A stretch of DNA of 64,000 nt. Origin: Hibiscus mutabilis (lineage: Eukaryota > Streptophyta > Magnoliopsida > Malvales > Malvaceae). Under the pieces are notes generated by a model. That model had not been told where the DNA came from, did not search any database, and saw nothing but the letters and a program-made list of their open reading frames with translations. Below are positions 34,214 through 45,753 of the stretch, one piece after another (positions within the stretch are counted from its first letter, which is position 1; every line of letters begins with the position of its first letter). Made by a program: the position numbers and the translations under genes. The stretch spans positions 82,265,909-82,329,908 of the forward strand of contig CM033714.1 in assembly GCA_019671005.1 (NCBI GenBank), read 5' to 3'.

Positions 34214-34980
34214 AAAACGGTATGTACCGAATTCCTTACAAAATTTCACCAAGGCCCAAAGGGGCTCAACTTAGTGTAAGGATTTGTGTACATATATAAT
34301 TTCCTACGAGAAAACATAATTTGGTACAAGAAATGTAAATATTTCTGTATGTACACAAATTACTACACACAAATCCTTACAAAAGTTGTAAGAAAAACGG
34401 TATGTACCGAATTCCTTACAAAATTTCACCTAGGCCCAAAGGGGCTCAACTTAGTGTAAGGATTTGTGTACATACATAATTTCCTACGAGAAAACATAAT
34501 TTTGTACAAGAAATGTAAGGATTTGTGTATGTACACAAATCCTTACAAAAGTTGTAAGAAAAACAGTATGTACCGAATTCCTTAGAAAATTTCACCAAGG
34601 CCCAAAGGGGCTCAACTTAGCGTAAGGATTTGTGTACATACATAATTTCCTACGAGAAAACATAATTTGGTACAAGAAATGTAAGGATTTGTGTATGTAC
34701 ACAAATTACTACAAAGTATACACAAATGCTTACAAAAGTTGTAAGAAAAACGGTATGTACCGAATTCCTTACAAAATTTCACCTAGGCCCAAATGGGCTC
34801 AACTTAGTGTAAGGATTTGTGTACATACATAATTTACTACGAGAAAACATAATTTGGTACAAGAAATGTAAGGATTTGTGTATGTACACAAATTACTACA
34901 AAGTATACACAAATCCTTACAAAAATTATAAGAAAAACGGTATGTACGGAATTCCTTACAAACTTGGTGTAAGGGTTTCG
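34214..34980. repeat. ~187-bp satellite array, right part
   Basis: Landmarks fall at 34286, 34466, 34632 and 34819. Some units lack the TACTACAAAGTATACACAAAT segment, giving a ~166-180-bp variant. The array fades into unique sequence after 34965, where GTAAGGGTTTCGAAACACG appears. Confidence 0.85.
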
Positions 34981-35610
34981 AAACACGTCACTTTCGGTAT
35001 TGAAAAATTTTTGGTAGCTGCTTTTGGAAGCCACCAATTGGTTTGAAAACTATAACTACCCCCTTACATAGTTGCACAACGTGAAACCCTAAAGAGAACC
35101 TAAATTTTCTAAACCCCTCGCATAGTTGCCTAACATGCAAACCCTCAAGAATTGCTTTTCGAAACATCTCGCCTCTTACCTGCAAACCAAAATCTGCACA
35201 AATAGTCTAGAAATCCATTATCAAGTGTAGCAAAATTTCTTACCTCCTTGGGCTGTTTCGTCGTCTTCTTCAATTTCTGAAGATAAGTTTATCTAAATCG
35301 CACATTAAAAATCTTTAATATGATTAGAATTTTTTGGTTGCTTTTATTTCCCGAAGAGGATTTTATCAACATCCAAAAGTTTTGACTACCTACATGTTTC
35401 GGGCTATTTCGAAAATCATATAAATTTTTTAAAATTGATGCTTGAAATTGATGAATGGCAATTAATTTATGCTGGTACTTGTTTCTTATCTTATAGGAGG
35501 TTTTAGTGGATTATTCTAAGTATCCTTAGAGAAATTAGTTTTTCTTGCCCACCAAGTATTTGGTAAAATTCCTAACCCAAAATATTCACCTTAAAACCTT
35601 TGTTATTGCC
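34981..35610. other. Spacer, possible leader of the ORF at 35611
   Basis: No domain seen. GTAG/AG-like splice words occur (CTTACCTCCTTGG at 35241 on the minus strand), but no gene can be built. Confidence 0.35.
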
Positions 35611-36750
35611 ATGGCTCCAAGAGCTAAACTTCCGCGTAGAGAAAAGAGTAAATCATCTCGTACCGTTCCAGCACAACTTCAAAACCCTAATTTGTTGAAT
35701 CTTTGTTTTAAAAATAATAAAAATCTTGCTCGTTTTCATCAAATCTACGAGGCCAAAGACATTTGAGCCAAATGAACTATAGATCTAGACTTTTTAACCT
35801 CTGAGCTCTATAATTTCGAATTCTTTCCTTTGTTTGTGTAATGTGGATGGATGGAGTTTCTAGATATTAAACCTCGTGTCTTTCATAACCTAGTGAAAGT
35901 GTTTTATGCCAATGCTAGGCTTGTGAAGGGCAAGTACAATGAGGTTATCTCTATTGATTCGTATCTTATGGAAACCGAAATTGAAATCACACCGGAAAGT
36001 ATAGCCAAACATCTTGGTGTCCCTAACAGTGGTGCTTCTAAAGAGTCTGAAAGTGTTCCTATCAAGTTTGACGATGAAAGTCCTACTCACATTCACATCA
36101 ATGATAGGCTTCTTCATCTATTCACCACTTGGTTTTTTCGGCCTTCCGGTGGAAGATGCACTTGCATGCGGCATACAGACTACTGGTGGTTATATCAACT
36201 CCGTACTGACAATCGTCTGAATGTTGCCTAAATCATATTCGACTCACTTGTTAAAATCATTCGCAGACCCTGTAGTTCTCTCAACTACGGATGTGTTCTA
36301 AGTCACATCTTTGAGAAGCTAAACATTAATACCTCCCTTGATCCTGCCATTCCTTTGAAGAGTAAGATTAATCATACAACGGCTAAGAAGGCCAGATGAA
36401 GGTTTATTCATGGGTAGTGGGTTCACAAAAAAGATAAAGACGAAGCTCGCGTTGCTCCTGGGAATGTTGATGCAACGAATGGTCTACCTCCAATGACCAT
36501 CGAATCCATCTATGCGACCATGATTAGTCATTTTGACAACATTGATGCCTTTCTTCGTACGTCGCATGAGGAGTCTACCGCCATGATTCGTAGCTTAGAT
36601 GGTCGTTTCACGTCTCTAGAGCACGACATGCGTGATGTCCAGGGTTATCTTTTCCCACCAGCATTGTATCCGGATGCACCAGATGCTTATGACTTATGTT
36701 CTGTTATAGTTTCAATAGATTTATGCAATGGTATTTTGGACATTTGTTGA
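35611..36750 (+). pseudogene. Plant transposon-type ORF (Transposase_32-like), six in-frame stops
   Basis: One reading frame runs from MAPRAKLPRREK at 35611 to a stop at 36750 without any frameshift, broken only by about six stops (TGA, TAA or TAG near 35764, 35776, 35839, 36229, 36397 and 36415). The central part (FLDIKPRVFHNLVKVFYANAR, then LGVPNSGAS) resembles the plant-wide putative plant transposon protein domain found in Mutator and Gypsy-associated ORFs. The C-terminal part (MISHFDNIDAFL...SLEHDMRDV) is a short helical, coiled-coil-like segment. Most stops are one C-to-T or G-to-A change from a sense codon, as expected from decay of methylated DNA. The molecular role is unknown. Confidence 0.6.
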
Positions 36751-37129
36751 CTTTAGTTATTGAATTGTTCATGAACTTTGTCGGATACTTTTAATTTATG
36801 GCTATGGTTTTATCTTGGATTATATATTGAGTTGTTATATGCTCTCTCAATTATGGATGATTTGTTACATAAGTAGATATACTTTATGATAGGCAAGCAT
36901 ATTGTGTAGCCAATTACGTCCCACGTAAACAAAATTTTGAACTGTTGCTGATATAAGTATAACATGGTACTGCTTTATGTTGCAGTAACCACTATGCTTG
37001 TATGATGTCCCTCAATAGAAGGAATACCTTTAACTTTTTCAAAACTTAATATATCATATTACAACGTGAAGAAACCTTTGTTAATTTCAATACTAGTGAG
37101 GCAGATTGCCTAGAAAATGAAATTTATTA
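36751..37129. other. Spacer
   Basis: No supported feature between the decayed ORF and the 137-bp repeat array. Confidence 0.4.
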
Positions 37130-38000
37130 GGGGGTTTCGAAACCCCATATAATGGTTTTGCAACTGGTAAGGCAGATTGGCCTAAAATTTAATTTCCACT
37201 ATGGGTTTCGAAACCCTCAATCATGGTTTCAGTACTAGTGGGGTAGATTGGAAAAAATTAGGATGTCTTTTGGGGTTTCAAAACCATCTATAACGGTTTC
37301 GGAACTAATAGGGCTGATTGGCCTAAAATTTCCAGTGTGGGCTTCGAAACCCTCTATCCTGGTTTCGGTACTACTGAGGCAAAATGCCCAAAAAATGGGA
37401 TGGCTTTAGAGGTTTCAAAACCCCCTATAACAGTTTCAGAACTGGTCAGGCTAATTGGCCTAAAATTCCAGTGTGGGTTTTGAAACCCTCTATGCTGGTT
37501 TCGGTACTAATGAGGCAGATTGGATAGAAATTGGGATGACTTTAAGGGTTTTGAATAATGGTTTCAGAACTGGTAAGGCTGATTGGCCTAAAATTTAATT
37601 TCCAGTCTGGGTTTCAAAACCCTCAATCCTGGTTTCAGTACCAATGAGGCAGAATGCCCAGAAATTGGGATTGCTTTAGGGGTTTCGAAACCCCCTATAA
37701 CGATTTCGGAACTGGTAAGGCTGATTGGCCTAAAATTTCCATTGTGGGTTTTGAAACCCTCTATGTTGGTTTCGGTGCTAGTGTGGCAGAATGCCCAAAA
37801 ATTGGGATTTCTTTAGGGGTTTCAAAACCCTATATAATGGTTTTAGAACTGGTAAGGCTGATTGGCCTGAAATTTAATTTCCAGTCTAGGTTTTGAAAAC
37901 CTCATTCCTAGTTTCAGTACTAGTCAGACAGAATGCCTAGAAATTGGGATGGCTTAAGGGGTTTTGAAACCCTCTATGTTGGTTTCAATACTATTAAGGG
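37130..38000. repeat. ~137-bp tandem repeat centred on GGGTTTCGAAACCC
   Basis: About seven units start near 37131, 37271, 37408, 37542, 37678, 37815 and 37957. Each is made of two related half-units of about 65-70 bp (GGTTTC..AACTGGTAAGGCTGATTGGCC and GGTTTC..TACTAGTGAGGCAGAATGCCC). The best-preserved units carry the 14-bp perfect palindrome GGGTTTCGAAACCC. The plus strand reads as a repeated GFETPYNGFGTGKADWPK-like peptide at 37654-37896, but other units contain stops, so I treat it as non-coding. Confidence 0.8.
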
Positions 38001-38491
38001 TTTAGAGAGACTAGTGCAAAAATGGGTTAGAGGTATCAGAACACATCATGTACTCGTATTTTTTTACCTGCTAAACGTGACATATTCAACATAATAAAAT
38101 GGTAGGAACTCCACCACTAATGCCTATAGTTCATTTCTTTATTTGTTGTGCAACCAACCTATTTATTGCTATAATGAATGCACACACCAACCATTTTTTG
38201 GTTATACAAAGACCAAACCTTGGGTTGGTGAGAGCAACTTCTCTTCATCAGCTGGACTCCACCGTCTAAATGTGAAAAAATAGGAAGATTGAGGTTATCT
38301 CCAATATTCCCAGCCAACATCAATTTTCACAAAATCTTGACCGACTTTCTTACACGACCACAAGTAAATAGAAGGTACGTTGAATGTTTCCACTTTTATT
38401 TACTTCATTGTAAAAAGATTTATGTTTTTAGTATCATACGTCATGCCATGATTTCTATTCTCGTAGAACCTGTACATCATCAATTTGTTAC

Positions 38492-40582
38492 ATGGCTGAC
38501 ACAGTTGGTGAAAACTATGTGGTTGATGACTGCACATTAAAGGAAACTGTTATTCTTGAGAATTTAGTAGGTATGGTTTTCAACTCTCTTGACGATGCAT
38601 AAGAGTTTTATAGGGATTATGCAAAAAATAGTGGGTTCAATGTTTGTCGCTCAACAACTAGGCATGATGGGCTCGGTGATGTCAAAGCACAAAAATTTTG
38701 TTATACACGGGGAGACGTACGAAGATCAACTGTTAATGATTCAGAATAGAAACATGTGCCCCACGCATCAAGTGCAAGGCAAAATTTATTGTTAAGTGTA
38801 CCGATTCTGGTAAGTGCCATATAACATTTTGTCATACTGAACATAATCACCCCCTGTGCCCACTTGTAATGTGCCCGTTTCTTCAGTCGAGTAGCAAGTT
38901 GATGATGCAGATATCGTTGAGGCACGAGCATTGAAAAATGTGGGGGGTCAGAACGTCACAAGTAATGAATTATTTCACGCAACAGTCAGGTGGTTTCCAT
39001 AATGTTGGTTTCATAAGGAAAGACCTGTACAACTCACTACATAAATCTGAGGCGGCTGAAATTCGTGATGGTGATGTAAATACCCTACTCACTTGCTTTG
39101 ACTTCAAGAAAGAGCAAGATACCGGGTTGTACATGTAGTACAATGTTGATGAATTAGGGGGATTGCATAATCTATTTTGGTGTGATTCAACGTCGAGGTC
39201 CAACTCCGCATGCTTCGGTGTGATGTCATTGCATTTGATACAACGTACAAGGGAAATGTGTATGGGCGACCTCTAATGCCTATAGTTGGTGTGAATCACC
39301 ACCATCAAACAACTATCTTCGGTGTTGCAATTCTAGCTGACGAGACTGCCGATACTTTTGAATGGGTATTGCGGGATTTTTTAGAGGCTATGTGTAATAA
39401 GGCTCCTATCTCATGCGTGACAGACGGTGATAGGGAAATGCACAAGGCTATAAAAATGGTGTTCTCGCTTGCTTGACATCGCATATGTTCTTGGCATCTA
39501 TCCCGAAATTCTCAAGCAAACATAGGTGATAAAAACTTTACTTCCGCATTTACTAGATGCATGTCATCTTGGTGGACAATTGATGAATTTGATCAAGAGT
39601 GGAGATCAATTGTTCAACAGTTTAACGTCCAAGACCATCCGTGGGTTGTAGAGAAGGATCACACCCAAAGTATGTGGGCCTAAGCCTATTTTACGGGACA
39701 TTTCTTCACCAATGTTTGCTCAACACAAAGGTGCGAAGCTATGAATGCTGCACTCGCTATTATGCTGAAATCTAAGAAGACATATATAGATTGGGTTCGT
39801 ACCATTGAAAATGGGATTAATGATATGCGAATTAAAGAGTTGAAAGAAGATTTCTTCAGTTCACATTCGAAGCCTTTCTCAATGACGAAATTGAATGAAC
39901 TTGAAGTGAATACGGCTGACTTTTATACCCAGGCATCCTTCGAAATAGTTCAGACAGAACTTAAACACGAGACATTGTATCGTCCTATACATCCAATTGT
40001 TGAAGTAGGAGGATCACGGCCATATCGTTTAACCAAGTATAGGGATCCTAACAAAATGTATGAGGTGGTGCTTGATGTCGCAACGCATAACGTAACGTGT
40101 TCTTGCAGGAAATTTGAGACAGTGAGCCTACCATGTCGCCATCAACTGTACGTTCTTAAGTTGGAAGACTTATCAGAGATCCCAAAATCTTTAATATTCC
40201 CACAGTGGACAAAAAATGCAAAGCTTTTAGCTCCATCATTTGTAGACTTCAACGTGCCTCCCGAATTGAAACAAATGTCTCAATTCGCCTCTCTCCGATC
40301 ACTGTCCTCGCGGTTGTGCTACTTTGCATCACAAACTGATGAAACTTTTCAAAGCACAAAGGATGAGATACTTAGATTAACTGTTGAATTTGATCAGTCC
40401 AATATGTTGAAGGAGTCATCATCCAAGAAGGAAAGCAAGCGCAACGTTCGGGACCCGCAAAAGAAAGAAGCGAAACAGAAACAGAATATGAAGAAGCAAG
40501 TCCTAATGTCACGAACCTATCACTGCTCGTTTTGCAATATTGGGGGACATAACAAAAAGACATGCCCATATTTGAAGCTGTA
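38492..40582 (+). pseudogene. FAR1/MULE-type transposase, degenerate
   Basis: This resembles FAR1-related/Mutator-like transposases. The FAR1-type DNA-binding part starts MADTVGENYVV at 38492, then EFYRDYAKNSGFNVCRS and, in another frame, KCTDSGKCHITF...HTEHNHP (about 38795-38855). The MULE catalytic domain follows: Asp in FDTTYKGN (39237), Asp in VTDGDREM (39423) and Glu in RCEAMNAAL (39735), a complete DDE set. The SWIM finger CSCRKFETVSLPCRH (about 40100-40145) and a CCHC knuckle CSFCNIGGHNKKTC (about 40525-40565) close the protein. The last 280 codons (39741-40582) are open. Upstream are stops at 38599, 38746, 38933, 39136 and 39474 and at least three frameshifts. It has the SWIM and knuckle parts of a transposase rather than of a domesticated FRS gene with conserved frame. 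Confidence 0.85.
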
Positions 40583-41509
40583 ACTTCTAACCCCGACATT
40601 TGGGATAACTTCAACTTTTTTCCAAGACAATATGGAAATTGCAAATGACCTCGACATGCATAATTTCATGTACCAACGGTAAGTCAATATTCCTTTAATC
40701 TCATATATGTCCAAAAATAAAAGTTAACGCATGTTTGGTTCTGCGTTTCAATTAAGACCGACCACATCTTTTGAATGCAAACGCTAATGTTTTCAATATA
40801 TCTCTGACTGCGACATCTACGGTAATATATCATATTACAACATCAAGTTATTACACTATTATCTATATATTTAGTACGAAATCGTTCCTTCTTCCCCCAT
40901 AGTAAATAACACGATTATCTATATGAAGGTTTTCTATACCGACCAACGTCTTTCCAAAGCCAAATATTGCATACCCATAACGAATAACAGATATGTCCAT
41001 TTAAATTTTTATAGTTTTGGTCTCATATAACATATGCGGATAAAGCATTCATATGCTCAATTTATACAGTGGAATATAATATACAACTTGTACACCGTAT
41101 TCAGTATGATTTCCTAACATATATTGCAACTTTGCAATAGTCTTCCTATACTTACATAACCTGTTTCGGATTGTGAAACCCTGTAATGTATAAATTGCTT
41201 TACATGTTCACAAAATGCAAATTTTCATCGAAAACATTTTGCTCCTATTGCTTCCCATTCAAAAAAAGAGCAATGACATTAGCTAATTTTTTTCCAAAAA
41301 TTAAGAGCATACATACATACATGGGTTCGACCCGTACAAAAAGAGGGTCAAAAATACGTCATGCTAGGTTCATACAAAAACATTTTCATTGCCGGAGATC
41401 CAACTCCTATGCGAATATGTTCATTACCAACAAAGATTTCACAAAGTTACGAACATTAATACTTACATAATAATTATTTCAAAAATATAAGGTTTGTACC
41501 TACGTAATT

Positions 41510-44500
41510 ACTTACTTACCATTTTGGACAACGAATGCTTGCACAGTTTATGAATGGACGTGAGTTCAGCTGTACAACATGTGCCTTAACAGCAGCTGAA
41601 ATTTCCCGCCTCTTCGTATTTCGATCATTATTCACGAGATCATATAGAACAAGCATTCGGTCCCAATCCCCAACAGTCTAGTAAGACAAATGTTAACAAT
41701 AGATGCATTCATTAATAATTGTTTATTTTTGTAAATTGATCAGTAATTAACGTGTAATGAACAACGGTTGCACGTACCACATCCTCTACACGCTTCCTAT
41801 GTCAAAGCTGCATCCATTTAATGCAAAACATCCACACTCGTCTCTGTTCGAAGACATATTTGTTTAAACATCAAATTATTAGTAATAGTATGCAAATGGT
41901 ACTAGCAAGATAACACATATCTATAGTTTAACAACTATATACCCATTGTCTTGATGTTTGACTTTAGCCACCATCACGCGGACTTCGGTCAGTGGCCTAG
42001 ATGGTAAGCCAAACACTTCTACGAACTTTGCATCCAAAAAACATTCACCTTACCTTTCCAGCTAGATGCACAGACACTAAGATTTTTACATACTGTGTGA
42101 CATCAGTAAAGATTGTTGAATAGTTCTAAGTTTACGCTTATTACCAACTTCTTAACAGCAGACACTCTTGCAGCATTGCCTCTAGTTGTGGGCAAGTTGT
42201 CTAGTATCTTCGCTTACCTACGGTCAATATCCAACACACATGTATACCAATGATTCTCGTTGTCATTAATAGGGATAAAGATCTGCGCAAAATATTTCAC
42301 TACTGCCATTCAATAAACGATACCCATGTACTAAATTGCAAATGCTTTGTAAAAAATTTTAGTTTCTTCATACCATTTTCCAGTCCCCAATTTTACCGAA
42401 TGGTTTGAAAGTGAAACGCCAGTACTCAACAATCTGTGCACCATCCACTAGCCCTCGTAAAAGCTGATCGTACAAGACAAGCATTATTAGTCAGCATGAT
42501 TCCAAAACTGCATATGTTTATTCTTAATATATACTAACTTTTCAATATTTAACATACACTTAATGCGTAAGGTAGATACCCTCTCCTTGCTTTACATCCC
42601 GTCCTACTATCTTCAACAATAATCCCCCACCCAACAACATCAATAACCTAAATTTTACAAGAAAAAACACATGAACTATTTGACTACATTTCATTAATTA
42701 AGTTAATATGACTTTATTGCTTATGAGAAAATGTACAGTATACTAACCATTGAACCGACCCAACTTCCTGGTTGTAACGTATCGACATCACTTACAGTCA
42801 TATACATGTGGGCAAAATATACGAGGATTTCGCTGGACACATGCAAATACTTGTAAGTTATATTAAACTGAACTACATTGTAGCATCATTATGGACTGCT
42901 TACCCTTTAGGCAAAGGCGTATTCCATATATAGTCACATGTGCCTTTGGCTGCCGCCCCTACTCCATCGGGTATTTCAACATACGTCAGTACCTGCAACG
43001 CTTAAAAATTTGATGTGAAATATTCAATAACATTAAAGAATTACAATATTTAATCACTTCTTAAGTATTACACCTTGTACAGTAATATGTATATTGTCAA
43101 ACATATGTAATTAAAGAACCCATACGAAGAATCCTTACAAACGCTTTACATTCTAAACAAACGTCAACGAGATCATCCATCCATATCCATATCATGTTCT
43201 AATCAAATGGTTAAGGACATTCAAAGTAAATCACCGAGTTCACAATACAATCACTCAAGTTTTTTTTTCTCCCTACTTAAACTAGAAGAAGCTCCACATG
43301 ACACTTCTTTGAAATAGTGACTTATTTCATGTTTCGAGTTTTCATTCGTACTCGAATCCCTTTGCCACTAACCTTAGACACAGCTTCCACCGTTGGCTTA
43401 CCCTACAAGTTAACATCAACTTTGTCAACAACAAAAATCTCGTACGTTAACTTAATTCCATGTTGATCAAAATTTAAATTTTTTACTGATTTTACCTTTT
43501 TCCCGCCCACAACAACGTTGTCTTCCTGCAACAGGGTGACATCCTCTACCACCGCTTCAGCATCAACATTAAGTCCATCTTTTGGTTTGGACTCTTCGAA
43601 TTCTGCTTTCTCCTCCACTATTTCCTCTTCCTCAAGGCCAATGCCAAATTTTGCATCGATTATATACAAAGCCTTCTTCATATACATCATATTTGCACCC
43701 CAAACCCGTAACCTGCTCAACAACGTTCTTACATTCCTCCTTCAGAGTCTCCAAACCCTCTTCTATTTTATTCTCCTTCTCCACACGAGCTTCGAGACTC
43801 TGTTTGATTTCAGCTATTTCTGAAATTACCTTCTCCAACAGCTCCGTAATAACATCATTACTACCATTTGTCCTGTCACCTTCTTCTGTCCCTTCATAGC
43901 ATTCAACATCAAACCCAAGTACTAGCACACATCATCATTAATTCATTTCATGTCATTACAACCCCCTATAGAATACAAAATTTATTAACCTACTTACTTT
44001 CAGTTTTTTGGCATGTCATTCTCCCTTTAGTCGGGTTACAATCCTGCCTACGTCCTTCTTCCCCCACGCATGAATGCGAGCATGAAAATCAGCGGAAGGA
44101 TATCCTCTGCTCGAAATTCCACTCCAATAATCGAATAACCTCACCTATATTTTACATTAATCATACGATTATAATAAAAATAAAACTTGGGTGAATAACG
44201 TACTACATCAGAACGAAACATAATTTTAATAATAAATTACCTCTAGAATAGTAATGCATCCGGTCATATAAGCCAACCCAACACGAACTTTACATTTGGC
44301 CACTCCATCAAGTAACCTCTCGTACGCATATTTACACCAGTTCAGTTTCCCGTTCAACCCAGCTGAGCACAATAACTTGAAATGTTCCATTGAAGGCAGA
44401 AGGTTGGCGTTTGGACATAAGAACACACCAACAATGTACAGCAGTACACATGCTTTCAACTCATCCCCCACATAAGCTCCACTTAGTATCTCCCCCGCAA

Positions 44501-45391
44501 GTTGTTGATATGTAGCCTTCGTACTGATTTTGTACTTCATCGCTTGTTCTTTTCCACTCAATTTTCCCGTGGCCTGTTCAACATCAAGAACTTCGTTCTT
44601 CAAGCCCAAAACAGCTTCCACATCTTCTACTAGAACAGAAATTTTGTGCCCACTAAATTCTATCATCGAGCTTTCTACATAAATTTCTCTGCTAACTCGC
44701 GACATAGGTCGCGATGAATTGCTCTCGATTTCAATCCAAATAAAGGGCCAAACCCTAAATCTTTAACAACACTGTCAATCTTCAGTTTCTGTATCTCTTT
44801 AAACATATTTGACAGCTTCTTCATGCTACATCTCGATGACATCTCCTACAATGTTTAATAGAACAATAATTATTGTTATCTTACGCTTAAGTATATTCTG
44901 TTACGACATGTTTGAACCCTAATCACTTTCTCTAACAAGAAATATAAACATTCACTTACCTTTTTTACTTCTTCCTTCTTCACTATTTCCTTCCTCTTGC
45001 CTTTTGATATCCATTCCTATTGAGCCTGCTTTTGCTCCTCGTACATATTAATATAAGGCTTCCTTTCTGCATCAGTCATTTCAGCCCATCTCAAACCTAG
45101 TGCTTTTCTTCCCTGTATCACTCCCACACTTATTAAATTTGAATTATATGTACACATTACAAACTAATACACAACACACAATCGTATTTTCTTTTTCTCA
45201 CTTACTACACTCACTTATACTGTACAAAAATCATTTCAGAGTTAGACTACGCAATACAAAACGCTAACAAACTAACAATTTCAGCAATGCCATATACATT
45301 CAACTTAAACTTACTAGAAGTGAAAATATGGTGTCAATGTTTTAGGTGCCTCGTGCACGGCTTCTACGTCCGGCTTGCTACGATGCTCCAT
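41510..45391 (-). pseudogene. Ulp1-like protease gene of a Mutator element, with HMG-box-like N-terminal exons
   Basis: Read on the minus strand. An exon at 45391-45315 starts MEHRSKPDVEAVHEAP and ends TPYFHF at a GTAAGT donor. A block at about 45112-44960 encodes ALGLRWAEMTDAERKPYINM and YEEQKQ, like the second half of an HMG box, then a stop. Next come LGFGPLFGLKSRAIHRDLC (about 44770-44710) and the open block 44705-44226 (LVEDVEAVLGLKN, LLYIVGVFLCPN, LNWCKYAYERLLDGV), typical of the region before plant transposon Ulp1 domains. A coiled-coil, acidic block follows (43928-43403). The C48 protease part is in pieces: NENHWYTCVLD (His, about 42252), KILDNLPTTRG (Asp, about 42205) and DECG with the catalytic Cys (about 41842-41832, then a frameshift), ending at 41520. 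Joining exons 1 and 2 leaves the phase unresolved. It converges on the transposase gene at 38492. Confidence 0.68.
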
Positions 45392-45686
45392 TGTAAACAA
45401 CTTTAATCTGAAAAGGTAAGGTAAGGATGAAATGAATTAATGCCGACAAAAGATAATTACTGCATTAACAAAACTTCCATTCTTAGGATGGATCATTTGA
45501 ACAAAAGTCTGCCTATGCGTGACACTAAAAATTTCATGTGCTTATTAGACCATTCATTCCATTACTAAGGTTATTATCATTACATAAACCAATTTAACCT
45601 ACATTCTCGCTATCATACTCTAGGATACAATCTCATGGTCAAATTTCTAGTTAACCTTTAACTCAATCACCTGATTACTTCATAAG

Positions 45687-45753
<67 letters not shown>

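Noticed and set aside
32085..34980. CRISPR-like array
   Set aside because: Units are ~187 bp without short repeats separated by unique spacers, and the DNA is a plant nuclear genome.
37654..37896. 80-codon protein with repeated GFETPY motif
   Set aside because: Same reason: the 137-bp repeat is open only in two units.
38492..40582. Functional FAR1-related transcription factor gene
   Set aside because: Five stops, at least three frameshifts and an adjacent transposon-type Ulp1 gene make a dead transposase more likely than a domesticated gene.
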